Assembly (NCBI RefSeq): GCF_030758415.1
Contig: NZ_CP132334.1
Span: 2,430,001-2,494,000, forward strand
Direction of reading: 5' to 3'
Length of the DNA stretch: 64,000 bases
From: Parvularcula sp. IMCC14364
GTDB taxonomy: Bacteria; Pseudomonadota; Alphaproteobacteria; Caulobacterales; Parvularculaceae
In this document: positions 35,601 to 44,061 of the stretch, piece by piece
Numbering within the stretch: the first letter of the stretch is position 1
How the letters are laid out: each line of letters opens with the position of its first letter
The notes under the pieces: model-generated
What the model saw: the letters and a program-made list of their open reading frames with translations, nothing else
Database searches by the model: none
Told to the model about the DNA's origin: nothing
Translations under genes and position numbers: made by a program

Positions 35601-36686
35601 TCATTGAGTCCGTTCTCCCAAAGCCTTCAAAAGCAATTTCGTTGGGACTCCCGTTAAATCATGCTCTCTACTCGCCATGCCTTTGATCAACTCGGCTTGG
35701 CGGTGGGGGTGAACTTTTCCGTAATTTGTGAGTGTGGTGAGTACATCGTCGTGACCCAGATTTTGTGACCAGGATGCGACGTCCTCGGGTGTTTGGCAGA
35801 AGTCACTGGCAAGGAGGGTTAGTGCATCCCTGAAGCGGTGGGGCGTGAAATACCGAATCTTGGCATTCTCATAAATGCGGCGCACCGCATCACGTACCGG
35901 TTGAGAATTGCGCCACGCGCGCTTGCTGATCCCCACCGCGCCAAATGCACGCTTGCCCTTGCGCACCGTTTCCGTTGCTGGGAAAATCGGATCGCTAACA
36001 CCGAATCCATGTTCGTTACGCAACTCTTCAATCCAACCCGCGACGATTTGCTCGGCCTCCCCGCCCACCGGAAAAAACCACGTCGGAAATGTCTTTCGAA
36101 ATTTCGTATTCGCTTCTGCGCCAAGCTGGTGCAACACGCGTTCTTTCAGGTCCACGTGAGACAAGTTGAAAGACACCACCGCCGCATCCCTCGCCCCCGT
36201 CAGCCAGAGAAAAGCAAACAAGGCCCGGTCCCGGCGTTGCACCACCGTTTCATGCGGCGCAGCGGCCAGCGCCTCTTCAATTTCATCGGCGGTAGGCACG
36301 TCTTTCAATTTGCCGGCCTTCGCCGCGCGCTCTTCATTTGCCGTCAAATTGAAATAGGCCAAATCCGAATGCCGGATCGCAGATTTGTATCCCGGCTGAC
36401 TGGCGAGCCACGCGAAGAAGCCCCGGCAATCTGCAAGAATGGAAGAGCGGTTTGATGTAGATAGGGGTTTGCCGGTTTTGGGTGAAATCATGGTGGCCTT
36501 AAACGCGCATATCTGATCAGGGTGTAACTTTTTGAATGATCTGTATCCGCTATGCTGTTCGAAGCGGTGAACGGATGCAATGGCGCGTTCTGACGTATGC
36601 TGGCTTTTGCCGCACGCCTCCCTTAGCCAGACCTCGTAAGTGTGCTTCATGCGCTCATTTTCCGGGTTGAACTTTTGGCTCTTCAT
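35601..36686 (-). CDS. Second tyrosine recombinase
   Basis: 361 residues. An N-terminal SAM-like core-binding domain (residues about 10-110) is followed by a catalytic domain with Arg in LTGARDAAVVSF, HRFRDAL (TPHRFRD), LGHDD and the Tyr in LTTLTNYGKVHPH. It differs from the P4-type integrase at the left border and lacks DUF4102. ATG 36686 has GGAG 6 bases upstream and overlaps the end of the HTH/zinc gene by 32 bases. With the AlpA-like gene it forms a recombination module inside the island, so a nested element is likely, although I could not find matching attachment repeats around it. Confidence 0.88.
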   Translation of the reverse strand: MKSQKFNPENERMKHTYEVWLREACGKSQHTSERAIASVHRFEQHSGYRSFKKLHPDQICAFKATMISPKTGKPLSTSNRSSILADCRGFFAWLASQPGYKSAIRHSDLAYFNLTANEERAAKAGKLKDVPTADEIEEALAAAPHETVVQRRDRALFAFLWLTGARDAAVVSFNLSHVDLKERVLHQLGAEANTKFRKTFPTWFFPVGGEAEQIVAGWIEELRNEHGFGVSDPIFPATETVRKGKRAFGAVGISKRAWRNSQPVRDAVRRIYENAKIRYFTPHRFRDALTLLASDFCQTPEDVASWSQNLGHDDVLTTLTNYGKVHPHRQAELIKGMASREHDLTGVPTKLLLKALGERTQ

Positions 36687-37158
36687 GGGGCGCTCCTAAT
36701 GCACAATTCACGGGGGGAACTAAACATCCAGTTAGTGTTGATGATCGTCGCGCGTCTTGAACGATCAGATGAAGACAAATTTCGGAAATTTGGGCTTCAG
36801 AAACCCGCTTGTGCATCAATGTTGAACAAGTCGCACACAAGCCACGCATGACCGCTTCGCCGTGCCGGTTTTCGACTATCTCCGCCTCATTGAAAGCCGG
36901 ACGTACAGGCTCTTGGCAAGCGAAACAGAACAATTCATCTACCGCACACGGTTTCTTTCTGGCTTTGATTTGTTCGATCAGCCACGGCTTGGCGAGCCGC
37001 CCTGGTATGAGCGTGGGCTTGCCAGCGATGGCAGGCATTCCGCGTTTGATCCAGTTGCGCACCGTGCCGCGACAGGTGCCGGTTGCCAACGCAAATTCGG
37101 CAAGTTTATAGGTACGGTGGAGGTGTACGCGCCGTGCACGCTGGGCACTCAACCGCAT
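36655..37158 (-). CDS. HTH and zinc-knuckle protein of the recombinase module
   Basis: 167 residues. An N-terminal helix-turn-helix (YKLAEFALATGTCRGTVRNWIKRG) is followed by a CXXC pair set (CFACQEP, then GLCATC) that should bind zinc. The C-terminal region is basic and unrecognised. It starts with AGGAG 9 bases before ATG 37158, lies 3 bases after the AlpA-like gene and overlaps the recombinase by 32 bases. A role as co-factor or regulator of the recombinase is likely but inferred only from coupling. Confidence 0.75.
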   Translation of the reverse strand: MRLSAQRARRVHLHRTYKLAEFALATGTCRGTVRNWIKRGMPAIAGKPTLIPGRLAKPWLIEQIKARKKPCAVDELFCFACQEPVRPAFNEAEIVENRHGEAVMRGLCATCSTLMHKRVSEAQISEICLHLIVQDARRSSTLTGCLVPPVNCALGAPHEEPKVQPGK

Positions 37159-37161
37159 GAC

Positions 37162-37362
37162 CTATACTCCTGAGCGTATCAGGGCGTGGATGTCTTCAGC
37201 GCGCCATACCGTCGTGCTCGGGCCGAGCTTCAATGGCTTGGGAAAGCGGCCATCTTTCACCCCTTGCCACCAGGTCGATTTGGAAACCGGGATCGGTCCG
37301 GCTGGGGCAAGGATGGAAGACAGGCGTAAGAGCCCGGTTTTTGGGAATTCAGTATCTGACAT
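37162..37362 (-). CDS. AlpA-like excisionase/regulator
   Basis: 66 residues from ATG 37362 with TGGAG 8 bases upstream. The pattern LLRLSSILAPAG, SKSTWWQGVKDGRFPKPLKLG and TTVWRAEDIHALI is the winged-helix AlpA/MerR-like excisionase fold. Such proteins direct excision by tyrosine recombinases or regulate int. It heads the three-gene recombinase module. Confidence 0.9.
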   Translation of the reverse strand: MSDTEFPKTGLLRLSSILAPAGPIPVSKSTWWQGVKDGRFPKPLKLGPSTTVWRAEDIHALIRSGV

Positions 37363-37470
37363 GGTTCGACTCCATTCAATTTCGAATGAAGTAGGCTTAC
37401 GAAGTGTAATCATGCCTGTGGCCGAATGCGGGTTTGCGAGCACTTGATGAAACCGGATTCGGTTTCCGAA

Positions 37471-38082
37471 TTAGTCCGCCTTTGGGGGAATGTCCTGGTT
37501 TTCCTTCATGTGTGCGATTGCCTGCGCCAGCCACTTGCGAACAGTGTCATCTGAAATGCGCAATCCGATTAGCGCAGCATCACTAACAATTTCGGAGACG
37601 GCACTCTTGCTCTTGTTGTTTTCATCATGGCCATAGCCGCGCTTGGCCATAGCAGCGATAATGGTCAGGAGTGAGTTGCGTTCCGTGGTAGTCAGGTCAC
37701 TACGAGCTTGAGATGTTTCAGACTTTTCAATTCCTTCGCGCACTGCTTCCCGTTTTGCATAACATCTTTGGACCTCTTTTATTAGGTACTCGGGGACGCG
37801 CAATCCAGCCAATTTAGCTGCCTCGAAAATTTTCTGGGGGCGGTAAGTCGAAGACATTGGGTTACTTTTGCGTTTGACTGTTTCAATTTCTTCACGCAAT
37901 AGCGCTACTCGAACCAAGTCAAATGCTGTGGTTCCCCTACTGTATTTCCCGGTATAATCGGTCAATTCGTCGGGGTTCATCCCACATATTAGGGCTATGG
38001 CTTCCCGCATAGTCCAATGGGGCATCCTCGCATAACGCTTCACATATATCGGTATATTCTCTGAGCTTTTTTCCTGGTTCAT
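37471..38082 (-). CDS. Uncharacterised protein of the recombinase module
   Basis: 203 residues, charged, no membrane segment. The start resembles proteins described by a tryptophan-led helix (PHWTMREAIALICGMNPDEL) found beside integrases in proteobacterial islands; the rest (AEYLIKEVQR-type helices, SETSQARSDLTTTERNSLLTIIAAMAKRGYG) looks helical, ending in a likely DNA-binding segment (SDDTVRKWLAQAIAHMKE). I do not recognise a named function. It lies 108 bases upstream of the AlpA-like gene on the same strand and may regulate the module. Confidence 0.7.
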   Translation of the reverse strand: MNQEKSSENIPIYVKRYARMPHWTMREAIALICGMNPDELTDYTGKYSRGTTAFDLVRVALLREEIETVKRKSNPMSSTYRPQKIFEAAKLAGLRVPEYLIKEVQRCYAKREAVREGIEKSETSQARSDLTTTERNSLLTIIAAMAKRGYGHDENNKSKSAVSEIVSDAALIGLRISDDTVRKWLAQAIAHMKENQDIPPKAD

Positions 38083-38602
38083 TTAGACAGAGTACCGTGA
38101 CTCGCCTGAGCGATTTCAAGGGGCCGTTTTCACCACCAAGCAGGACAGTGTGGGGGTTTCGTTAAATGGCGCAATCATTAAGGCTTAACAATATCAATAC
38201 TTTATGAACCTAATTGGATGCCGCCTGTGCTAAAACTTGTGCAGAAATGAGCTTTCCCGTCATCAATTCTAAGACGCCCTGTCACCAATTCTGTGCCGAA
38301 ATGGGGGTTTTTTGCTCCCTTCACGTCATCATTTCTATGACATCCTTATCCTACCATACGGAGTGCACCAATAACCTAGATTGATTTAGTAACCTCAAAC
38401 GCCCTGAGTTGAGAATAGGCATTCCCCATGCTTCATTTGAAGTGGCAGACAGTGGTGGTGACGCCCTCATTTGGACATTTGGAACGCCATGCCAAAAACA
38501 CGTTCACCGGACAATAGTGGTACTCTATAGCACCCTCATTTAGGCAGTTTAGTACCGGGGCTGGAAGACTGTCGTCTTTGAATGCTATCTTTTGAGGTGC
38601 CT
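38083..38602. other. Gene-free spacer with diverged direct repeats
   Basis: No supported gene. Two imperfect copies of a 40-50-base segment occur at about 38237-38275 and 38292-38341 (each with TGTGC-GAAATG and CGTCATCA-TTCTA-GAC). A second pair occurs at 38464-38488 and 38533-38556 (CCCTCATTT, then GT/GG and ACC/GCC ends). They could be regulator or recombinase sites or decayed repeats. The promoter of the unknown gene at 37471 should lie near the left end. Confidence 0.5.
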
Positions 38603-38707
38603 ATGACTTCACCTTAATGACTTCACCTTGATGACTTCACCTGAATGACTTCACCTTGCTGAGTTCACCTCGTATCGTCACCTCGTATCTTCACCTCTAT
38701 GACTTCG
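38603..38707. repeat. Short tandem repeat array, 12-15-base units
   Basis: Four units of the 14-base pattern ATGACTTCACCTTR (38603-38658) are followed by degenerate units of 15, 13 and 12 bases sharing TCACCT, and a last ATGACTTCG. The array ends a few bases before the truncated vsr. Read on the other strand the unit is AAGGTGAAGTCAT. It is not a CRISPR: units abut without spacers. Confidence 0.85.
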
Positions 38708-38710
38708 ATT

Positions 38711-38899
38711 TTACTGTTCGTCATGCTTCGGAATCACGAGGTCAGGTCGCCCGGGGACATTTTTCGAATGCAGCCGGTAACGGAAGCCGCGCGCATGAAG
38801 TGCCCGCCGAAGCACCAGTTCGGGCTTGGTGTCCTTCCCCTTGATCCCGGCCATCATCCGGGAGAGGGTCTGTTTGTCTACGATATCGGTCACGTGCAC
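38711..38899 (-). pseudogene. vsr: Truncated very-short-patch repair endonuclease
   Basis: 62 residues match the N-terminus of Vsr (DIVDKQTLSRMMAGIKGKDTKPE, LRRALHARGFRYRLH, PGRPDLVIPK) and then stop. Complete Vsr proteins are about 130-150 residues; the part that should follow (V-I-F-V-H-G-C-F-W-H) with the active-site His and Cys residues is missing. The break falls where the tandem repeat array begins, so array expansion or a deletion removed it. The Asp before LV is present, but the remnant should not cut. It is divergent from the C5 methylase, its usual partner. Confidence 0.85.
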
Positions 38900-38960
38900 C
38901 CTAGTCTTCGATCTGGAACCTGGTATACACCGACGGAATGAATTTCGTCAGGAGCCTGAT

Positions 38961-40493
38961 TTGTCAGCCACTTTCGGCATTGTCGATCTGTTCGCCGGTC
39001 CAGGCGGACTTGGCGAGGGCTTTGCTTCTCTCGTCGAGGACGGACATGCGCCGTTCCGGATCGGCATCTCGGTCGAGAAGGAGGCATCAGCCCATCGCAC
39101 CCTTACGCTGCGCGCGTTCCTTCGTGAATACCGGGCTCTTCACGGCACCTTGCCCGACCAGTTCATCGATTACCATGCGGGGCTTGTCCCCGAGCCTGAT
39201 TGGTCAGCAGTCGACGCCGAAGCGTGGCAGCTTGCCATTGATGAGGCTCGTGCACTCGAACTCGGCACTGAGGCTGCTGCGACGGCGATTGACGGTGCCA
39301 TCGCACAGCTGCGCAAAAACTATGACGATACGATTCTGATCGGCGGACCGCCCTGTCAGGCTTATTCCCTGGTCGGGCGCGCCCGGGCAAAGGGCAAGAT
39401 CGGCTATGTGCCTGAAGAAGATGAGCGGCACTACCTGTTCCGAGAGTATATTCGCGTGCTCGACAGGCTTCGTCCCGCCGCTTTTGTGATGGAAAACGTC
39501 AAGGGCATGCTGTCCTCGACTATCGAAAGCCGACTTGTCTTCGAGATGCTGATGGAGGACCTGTCCTCGCTTGGTACGGGCCAAGGTAATCACTACGATC
39601 TGCTGGCAGTCCGCGTGGAAGATGGAAAAGCCAGCCTACAAGAGGCAGCGCGACCGTCAGATTTCATCGTGCGGGCCGAGCAGTTCGGGGTCCCGCAACG
39701 GCGCCACAGGGTGATCATCGTCGGAGTTCGGTCCGACCTTTCGGGCAAGGCTGCGCGCGCCGAGATTGCCGTCTCGGGTCTGACGCGAACGGTCAGTGAC
39801 GTGATCGGGACTATGCCCGAGCTACGCAGCGGGATAAGTCGTGGTCGAGACGATTCATCCGCTTGGCGAGACGAGGTCGTCGAAGCGGCGAAACTCTTGG
39901 CGAGCATCCACAAGGGCAATGAGGACGGCCCGCTTTGGGAGGCGTTCTCATCCGTTGCCAAGCGCTTGAAGTCGGGCGCGCCGAGCCGTCGGACGGCGCC
40001 ATGCCTGCCGGATGGCTATGGCACCTCGAACGATGAAATGCTGCGGTGGCTCGAGCGGCCAGAACTGCGGGCTATTTCCCAGCACGAGACGCGCGGGCAC
40101 ATGGCCTCAGATCTGGGACGGTATCTGTTCGCCGCTGTCTTCGGGGCAGTGCGCGGCTATAGCCCTAAAGCCGCCGATTTTCCGCTTATGCTCAGCCCGG
40201 ATCACCGGAACTGGCACAGCGGAGTCTTCAGTGATCGATTTCGAGTCCAGCTGGCCGACGCGGCCGCGACTACGGTAACGAGCCATATCTCCAAGGATGG
40301 ACATTACTTCATACATCCCGATCCGATGCAGTGCCGCAGCCTGACTGTGCGCGAGGCCGCTCGGCTGCAAAGCTTCCCCGACGACTACCTGTTCCTGGGC
40401 AACAGGACCCAGCAGTATGTCCAAGTCGGAAACGCGGTGCCGCCGTTTCTAGCAAGGCAGATCGCCGGACTCCTCTCGAGCGCTCTGAACTGA
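38961..40493 (+). CDS. DNA (cytosine-5) methyltransferase, DISARM-associated type
   Basis: About 510 residues from TTG 38961, which has AGGAG 5 bases upstream; a longer frame from 38826 would overlap vsr and lacks such a site. C5-methylase motifs are in order: FGIVDLFAGPGGLGEG (I), IGGPPCQAYS (IV, catalytic Cys132), MENVKGM (VI), PQRRHR (VIII) and QVGNAVPP (X). About 115 residues separate motifs I and IV, longer than in simple Dcm-type enzymes. It methylates cytosine to mark self DNA. Next to drmA and drmB it plausibly plays the DrmMII part of a class 2 DISARM. It converges on the NERD-helicase gene (26-base gap) and is divergent from vsr. Confidence 0.92.
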   Translation: MSATFGIVDLFAGPGGLGEGFASLVEDGHAPFRIGISVEKEASAHRTLTLRAFLREYRALHGTLPDQFIDYHAGLVPEPDWSAVDAEAWQLAIDEARALELGTEAAATAIDGAIAQLRKNYDDTILIGGPPCQAYSLVGRARAKGKIGYVPEEDERHYLFREYIRVLDRLRPAAFVMENVKGMLSSTIESRLVFEMLMEDLSSLGTGQGNHYDLLAVRVEDGKASLQEAARPSDFIVRAEQFGVPQRRHRVIIVGVRSDLSGKAARAEIAVSGLTRTVSDVIGTMPELRSGISRGRDDSSAWRDEVVEAAKLLASIHKGNEDGPLWEAFSSVAKRLKSGAPSRRTAPCLPDGYGTSNDEMLRWLERPELRAISQHETRGHMASDLGRYLFAAVFGAVRGYSPKAADFPLMLSPDHRNWHSGVFSDRFRVQLADAAATTVTSHISKDGHYFIHPDPMQCRSLTVREAARLQSFPDDYLFLGNRTQQYVQVGNAVPPFLARQIAGLLSSALN

Positions 40494-40519
40494 TCCGTGT
40501 GACCTGTCAACGAGTGTGC

Positions 40520-42202
40520 TCAGGTGTCCTGCAACCCTTCCGATAGCCACTTGGTTTCGCCTTGGGATGACACCACGCACAAATAGGCCCGCGCTCGCGA
40601 GAACGCGACATATGCCAGCTCGCGGCCGTCCATTTCGTCGCCGCTGACAATCAGGATTATTGCCGGTCGTTCGAGACCCTTGAACCGTCGCACGGTATCC
40701 ACCACCACGTCTTCGAGCGCCATGGTTTCGGCATCTGTCAGAGGAATGCTTGTTCCGCCACTTCTCTCGAGGAAGCCCGTCCGGGCGGCTGGCCCATTGA
40801 CAAGCACAGCAATGTCACCAGGGGCGACTTCCTCTTTGAATACGAGCCGTCGAAGCTCCTTGTATGCGGCTTCGAGTTTTGCATCGGGATTCTCGGCATT
40901 AATCCACGAGACCTCGAGGCCATCGGGCCCGTCCGCGATTATCTCGGGGCCGGAATAATGCACCGAAGCGGCACTGTGGATGTTCTTAGTGTTGCGGAGG
41001 TTTCGGGAAAGCCGAACCGGAACGACGCTCAGATCATGAACGCCATTCTCCGCGCGCTCGTAGACCCTCTGGTTGCTGTCCATGAAGACGCGGAGGTGTC
41101 CACCGTGGCTCAGGCAGGCATCGATTGCGATCCACCAATCGGTACTGAAGTCCTGGCCTTCATCGACAATGATAGTGTCCCACTTGAGTGCCGGCTGAAC
41201 TTCCATCGCGCGGTAGAGCGCGTTTGGCAGCGCACTTTCATAGAGTTCCCGTTCACTGATGTTCGAAGGTGGCGGGACACCAGCCTTGCGAGAGATGTGC
41301 CCGCAAAGTGCGTGAAATCCGGCGACCGTGAGGTTTTTAATATCTTTTAGCTTTCGTTCGAGGTTCGTCGCCAGCGGGCGGCTGTGACAGGTCAGAAGGG
41401 TCTTCCGTCCAGCCGCAGCGGATTTTAGTGCTTCCTCGATCGCCACCACAGTCTTGCCGGTCCCTGCGCCACCTCGGATAAGAGCGCGAGGGATCTCAGA
41501 AATTGTCTCAAGTATCTGATATTGTGAGGGCTCAAGTGCCTGAAAGTCTTCAGCGGCCTCTGACAAAGCCGCCCCAATTACAAAGCTCAATTTGAAAGGC
41601 TTCGCCAACAGCTCCTCCAGTGCTGCCATGCCATCTTTTCCCAAGTCTTCGCAGTTTTGTGGCCGCTGCCCCTCATTCATCCGGCGAGAAATCCACCCGC
41701 GCAAATCGGTGTAGAACTCCCCTTGGCAACAGAACAGTTTGCGAGGGCGATCTGGCCCAAGATCTCCCTTGATCCTTTCGGAATGAGGAAAAATTACTCC
41801 TTGTGCTTCGTGAATGAAGCGCGGATTCCATCGACGTGAATTTTTTAGGCGTTTCCTTATCTCATGTTTTGCGGACCTTGCTTGCGCAACTGGATCTTTG
41901 ATCTTGTGTGGAAAATTCCCTCGGTCCACAGAAATCCATTGATCTCTTTCTGGATCAAACTCTATGCCGCCACCCTTTACCTCAATCGCCAGAATTCCGT
42001 GTGTCGGGTGCGCGATTAGGAAATCGCATTCGCCATCAATTTCGTTGCCAAGCCGATCAAGTCCGACCCAAGGGCGCGTATAAAAAACCGAAAAGCTATC
42101 ATCGAGAGCCTTTGCAAGCTGGTTATATACCCGCACCTCAGCGCTGCGGCGCGAATCTTCCAAAATGGATCGTGGGATAGTTCTGGGCCAAAGTATCGCC
42201 AT
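40520..42202 (-). CDS. NERD nuclease-like domain fused to SF1 helicase
   Basis: 560 residues. Residues 20-140 form a NERD (nuclease-related) domain with Asp60 and the Glu74-Val-Lys76 pattern (DFLIAHPTHGILAIEVKGG). An SF1 helicase follows: Walker A GGAGTGKT at 244-251, IIVDEGQDFS, RLSRNLRNT, VVDTVRRFKGLERPAI and AYVAFSRARAYL. It likely unwinds or tracks on DNA and could cut it. The ATG at 42202 shares one base with the drmB stop (TAATG), so the two are translated together. It is the last gene of the minus-strand DISARM-like operon, a position not filled by this type of protein in classical DISARM as I know it. Confidence 0.9.
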   Translation of the reverse strand: MAILWPRTIPRSILEDSRRSAEVRVYNQLAKALDDSFSVFYTRPWVGLDRLGNEIDGECDFLIAHPTHGILAIEVKGGGIEFDPERDQWISVDRGNFPHKIKDPVAQARSAKHEIRKRLKNSRRWNPRFIHEAQGVIFPHSERIKGDLGPDRPRKLFCCQGEFYTDLRGWISRRMNEGQRPQNCEDLGKDGMAALEELLAKPFKLSFVIGAALSEAAEDFQALEPSQYQILETISEIPRALIRGGAGTGKTVVAIEEALKSAAAGRKTLLTCHSRPLATNLERKLKDIKNLTVAGFHALCGHISRKAGVPPPSNISERELYESALPNALYRAMEVQPALKWDTIIVDEGQDFSTDWWIAIDACLSHGGHLRVFMDSNQRVYERAENGVHDLSVVPVRLSRNLRNTKNIHSAASVHYSGPEIIADGPDGLEVSWINAENPDAKLEAAYKELRRLVFKEEVAPGDIAVLVNGPAARTGFLERSGGTSIPLTDAETMALEDVVVDTVRRFKGLERPAIILIVSGDEMDGRELAYVAFSRARAYLCVVSSQGETKWLSEGLQDT

Positions 42203-44061
42203 TACGCCCTCGCGACCAAATCTTCAAAGAACCCAAGCCCCGAGCGCGTCCCATCGCCGGTCAGGAGCGCGCGATCGAGAAAGCTGTTGAACGTTTCGCA
42301 TGACGTCTCGGGCGCAAGGCAGCATGCGTGGCATACCGAATGCGAGTAGCTGTTTTCCGCACCCATCATGTCCGTGATGCAGAGCGGATCGGAGGAGCAC
42401 CACTCGATCGCGTCGATCGCACGTTGCAGAATGCCCTCAATGCGCCCCGTCTTTCCCTGACGTTCGAGCCCGCCGAGCGTCCCGTCCGAGTCCGGTGTTG
42501 CGGTATAGATAAGAAGCCCGGCCATCTGCTCATCGCCGGTCCCGGCATAGATCCTTTCCTGAAGGGATGCAGAGGAATAACCGCACTCAAGCGTCAGTTG
42601 GCGCATGAGCACGTGCGCGAGGGTGTGGCAGAGCATGTAGCGCGGGGTGATCGCCTGCGGCGGCTTTGCGTCATCGCCATAGCGTTCCTTCCAGTCCGCC
42701 TGATGTCGAACCTCGCACTCGGAGACGCGCGCAATGACATCAGGTCGGATCTCCCAAGTCGACAGCCGTTCCTCGTTTAGTGCAAGGAAGATGCCTTCAC
42801 CTCGAACCTCGATCGCCGGTAGCCATTCAAGCGGAGCCTTCGAGAGCCTTGCCACCTCGGGCGAATCCGGATCGCCGGGCGGATTGATCCGGGTGAATCC
42901 CTTTATGGCGCGAACTTCGCGAAGTCGGACAGCGCGCACCACTCGGAAGATCCATGGAGCTATCTCCGGGGAGACGATTTCTCGTCGGGTTTCGAAGTCG
43001 ATGTCGGGGGTCCGACTGCGACCAGGCTCGGTGACGAACTGCCGATATTCTGCCGGACGCAGATCGTCGGTTCGCAGCTGCCCGTATGACGTGAGGCGGG
43101 CCCGGATCGCCTCTGCCAGTTCTGCGGGTGACATCTCCAACTCCTTCAGGATGCTCTCCAGGTCACCCTTCGCCAAGAAGCCGATGTACTCTTCCAGCTT
43201 CGACAGGTCGTCGAGATTCGTAAGGGAACTCCACCAATCGCCTAAGACTTCCTGAAGACGGTCGGACCAGGGCGGTATGCTGAGAGCTGAATCCGTAACC
43301 GAAAAGTAAAGGTTGGACGCACCTCGCTGGACTGCGTACTGCTCCTTGCCACAAGTTTCATCGCCATCGGCAAGCCATGGTCGATGCCCCCGACATTTCG
43401 GCCCGCGTTCCCAGGTCTTCTTCGAGAAAACGCCGTCCATAGACCTGCGCGCGCCGCACTTCGGGCAGCTGAGTATGAGGCCGGCGAGGCCGGGTTTTTC
43501 GGACCGCAGGATCAGACCGGGATGACGCTCTGGGTTTTCGCGCTTCGAAACCGCGCAATCCGGCCTGTGCCCCACCCACCAGTCCCAAGGGAACTCGTCT
43601 ACGTGGCCATGCTTGCAGGCCATCACGAAGCGGACTGGGATGACGAAAACCTTGCTGTCACCATGGGATCTTTCCGTGCACGTCGGGCAGTAGCGGTAGG
43701 CCTTGCCCGGATCGCTCTTCCATCGCCGTTCCGGCTTGATGATATCGCAGCTGGGGCACTGTAGCCATTTTGGAAAACGCACAGCGACGAGACGCCTGGT
43801 ATCCGGATCGTCATCCTTCCCCCGTTCGAGGGTCACAGGGGGCGTCCTGAATCCCTTCACGCCAAGTTTCTTTTGCAGGCGTGTCTCACGAATGACCTGC
43901 GGGTGGGCCAGACCAGCCGGAGGGAAGGAGCGGTCCCATTCCTCGAGTCCCGCTGCTATCGCCGAAACGGCTCCTCCACCTGCCCTGAAATCCACCACCG
44001 AGCCGGGACCAAATGTCGAAACGACTGCGCTTCGCCGCAGATCCTGAAGGTCATTCTTCAT
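42202..44061 (-). CDS. drmB: DrmB-like DUF1998 protein
   Basis: 619 residues from ATG 44061 (AAAGGA 8 bases before; a longer frame to 44283 reads through drmA in another frame). The start LRRSAVVSTFGPGSVVDF is typical of DrmB. Cysteine pairs at CPSCDI, CPTC, CPKCG and a C-terminal CSSDPLC/CHACC set suggest several zinc sites. The DUF1998 core is near the end (MLCHTLAHVLMRQLTLECGYSSASLQERIY). DrmB forms a complex with DrmA in DISARM and helps block incoming DNA. The gene overlaps the drmA stop by 11 bases and the next gene by one base. Confidence 0.93.
   Translation of the reverse strand: MKNDLQDLRRSAVVSTFGPGSVVDFRAGGGAVSAIAAGLEEWDRSFPPAGLAHPQVIRETRLQKKLGVKGFRTPPVTLERGKDDDPDTRRLVAVRFPKWLQCPSCDIIKPERRWKSDPGKAYRYCPTCTERSHGDSKVFVIPVRFVMACKHGHVDEFPWDWWVGHRPDCAVSKRENPERHPGLILRSEKPGLAGLILSCPKCGARRSMDGVFSKKTWERGPKCRGHRPWLADGDETCGKEQYAVQRGASNLYFSVTDSALSIPPWSDRLQEVLGDWWSSLTNLDDLSKLEEYIGFLAKGDLESILKELEMSPAELAEAIRARLTSYGQLRTDDLRPAEYRQFVTEPGRSRTPDIDFETRREIVSPEIAPWIFRVVRAVRLREVRAIKGFTRINPPGDPDSPEVARLSKAPLEWLPAIEVRGEGIFLALNEERLSTWEIRPDVIARVSECEVRHQADWKERYGDDAKPPQAITPRYMLCHTLAHVLMRQLTLECGYSSASLQERIYAGTGDEQMAGLLIYTATPDSDGTLGGLERQGKTGRIEGILQRAIDAIEWCSSDPLCITDMMGAENSYSHSVCHACCLAPETSCETFNSFLDRALLTGDGTRSGLGFFEDLVARA

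Noticed and set aside
38603-38707. CRISPR-like array
   Set aside because: Units of 12-15 bases abut with no spacers, unit length varies and no cas genes are present. It is a simple tandem repeat.
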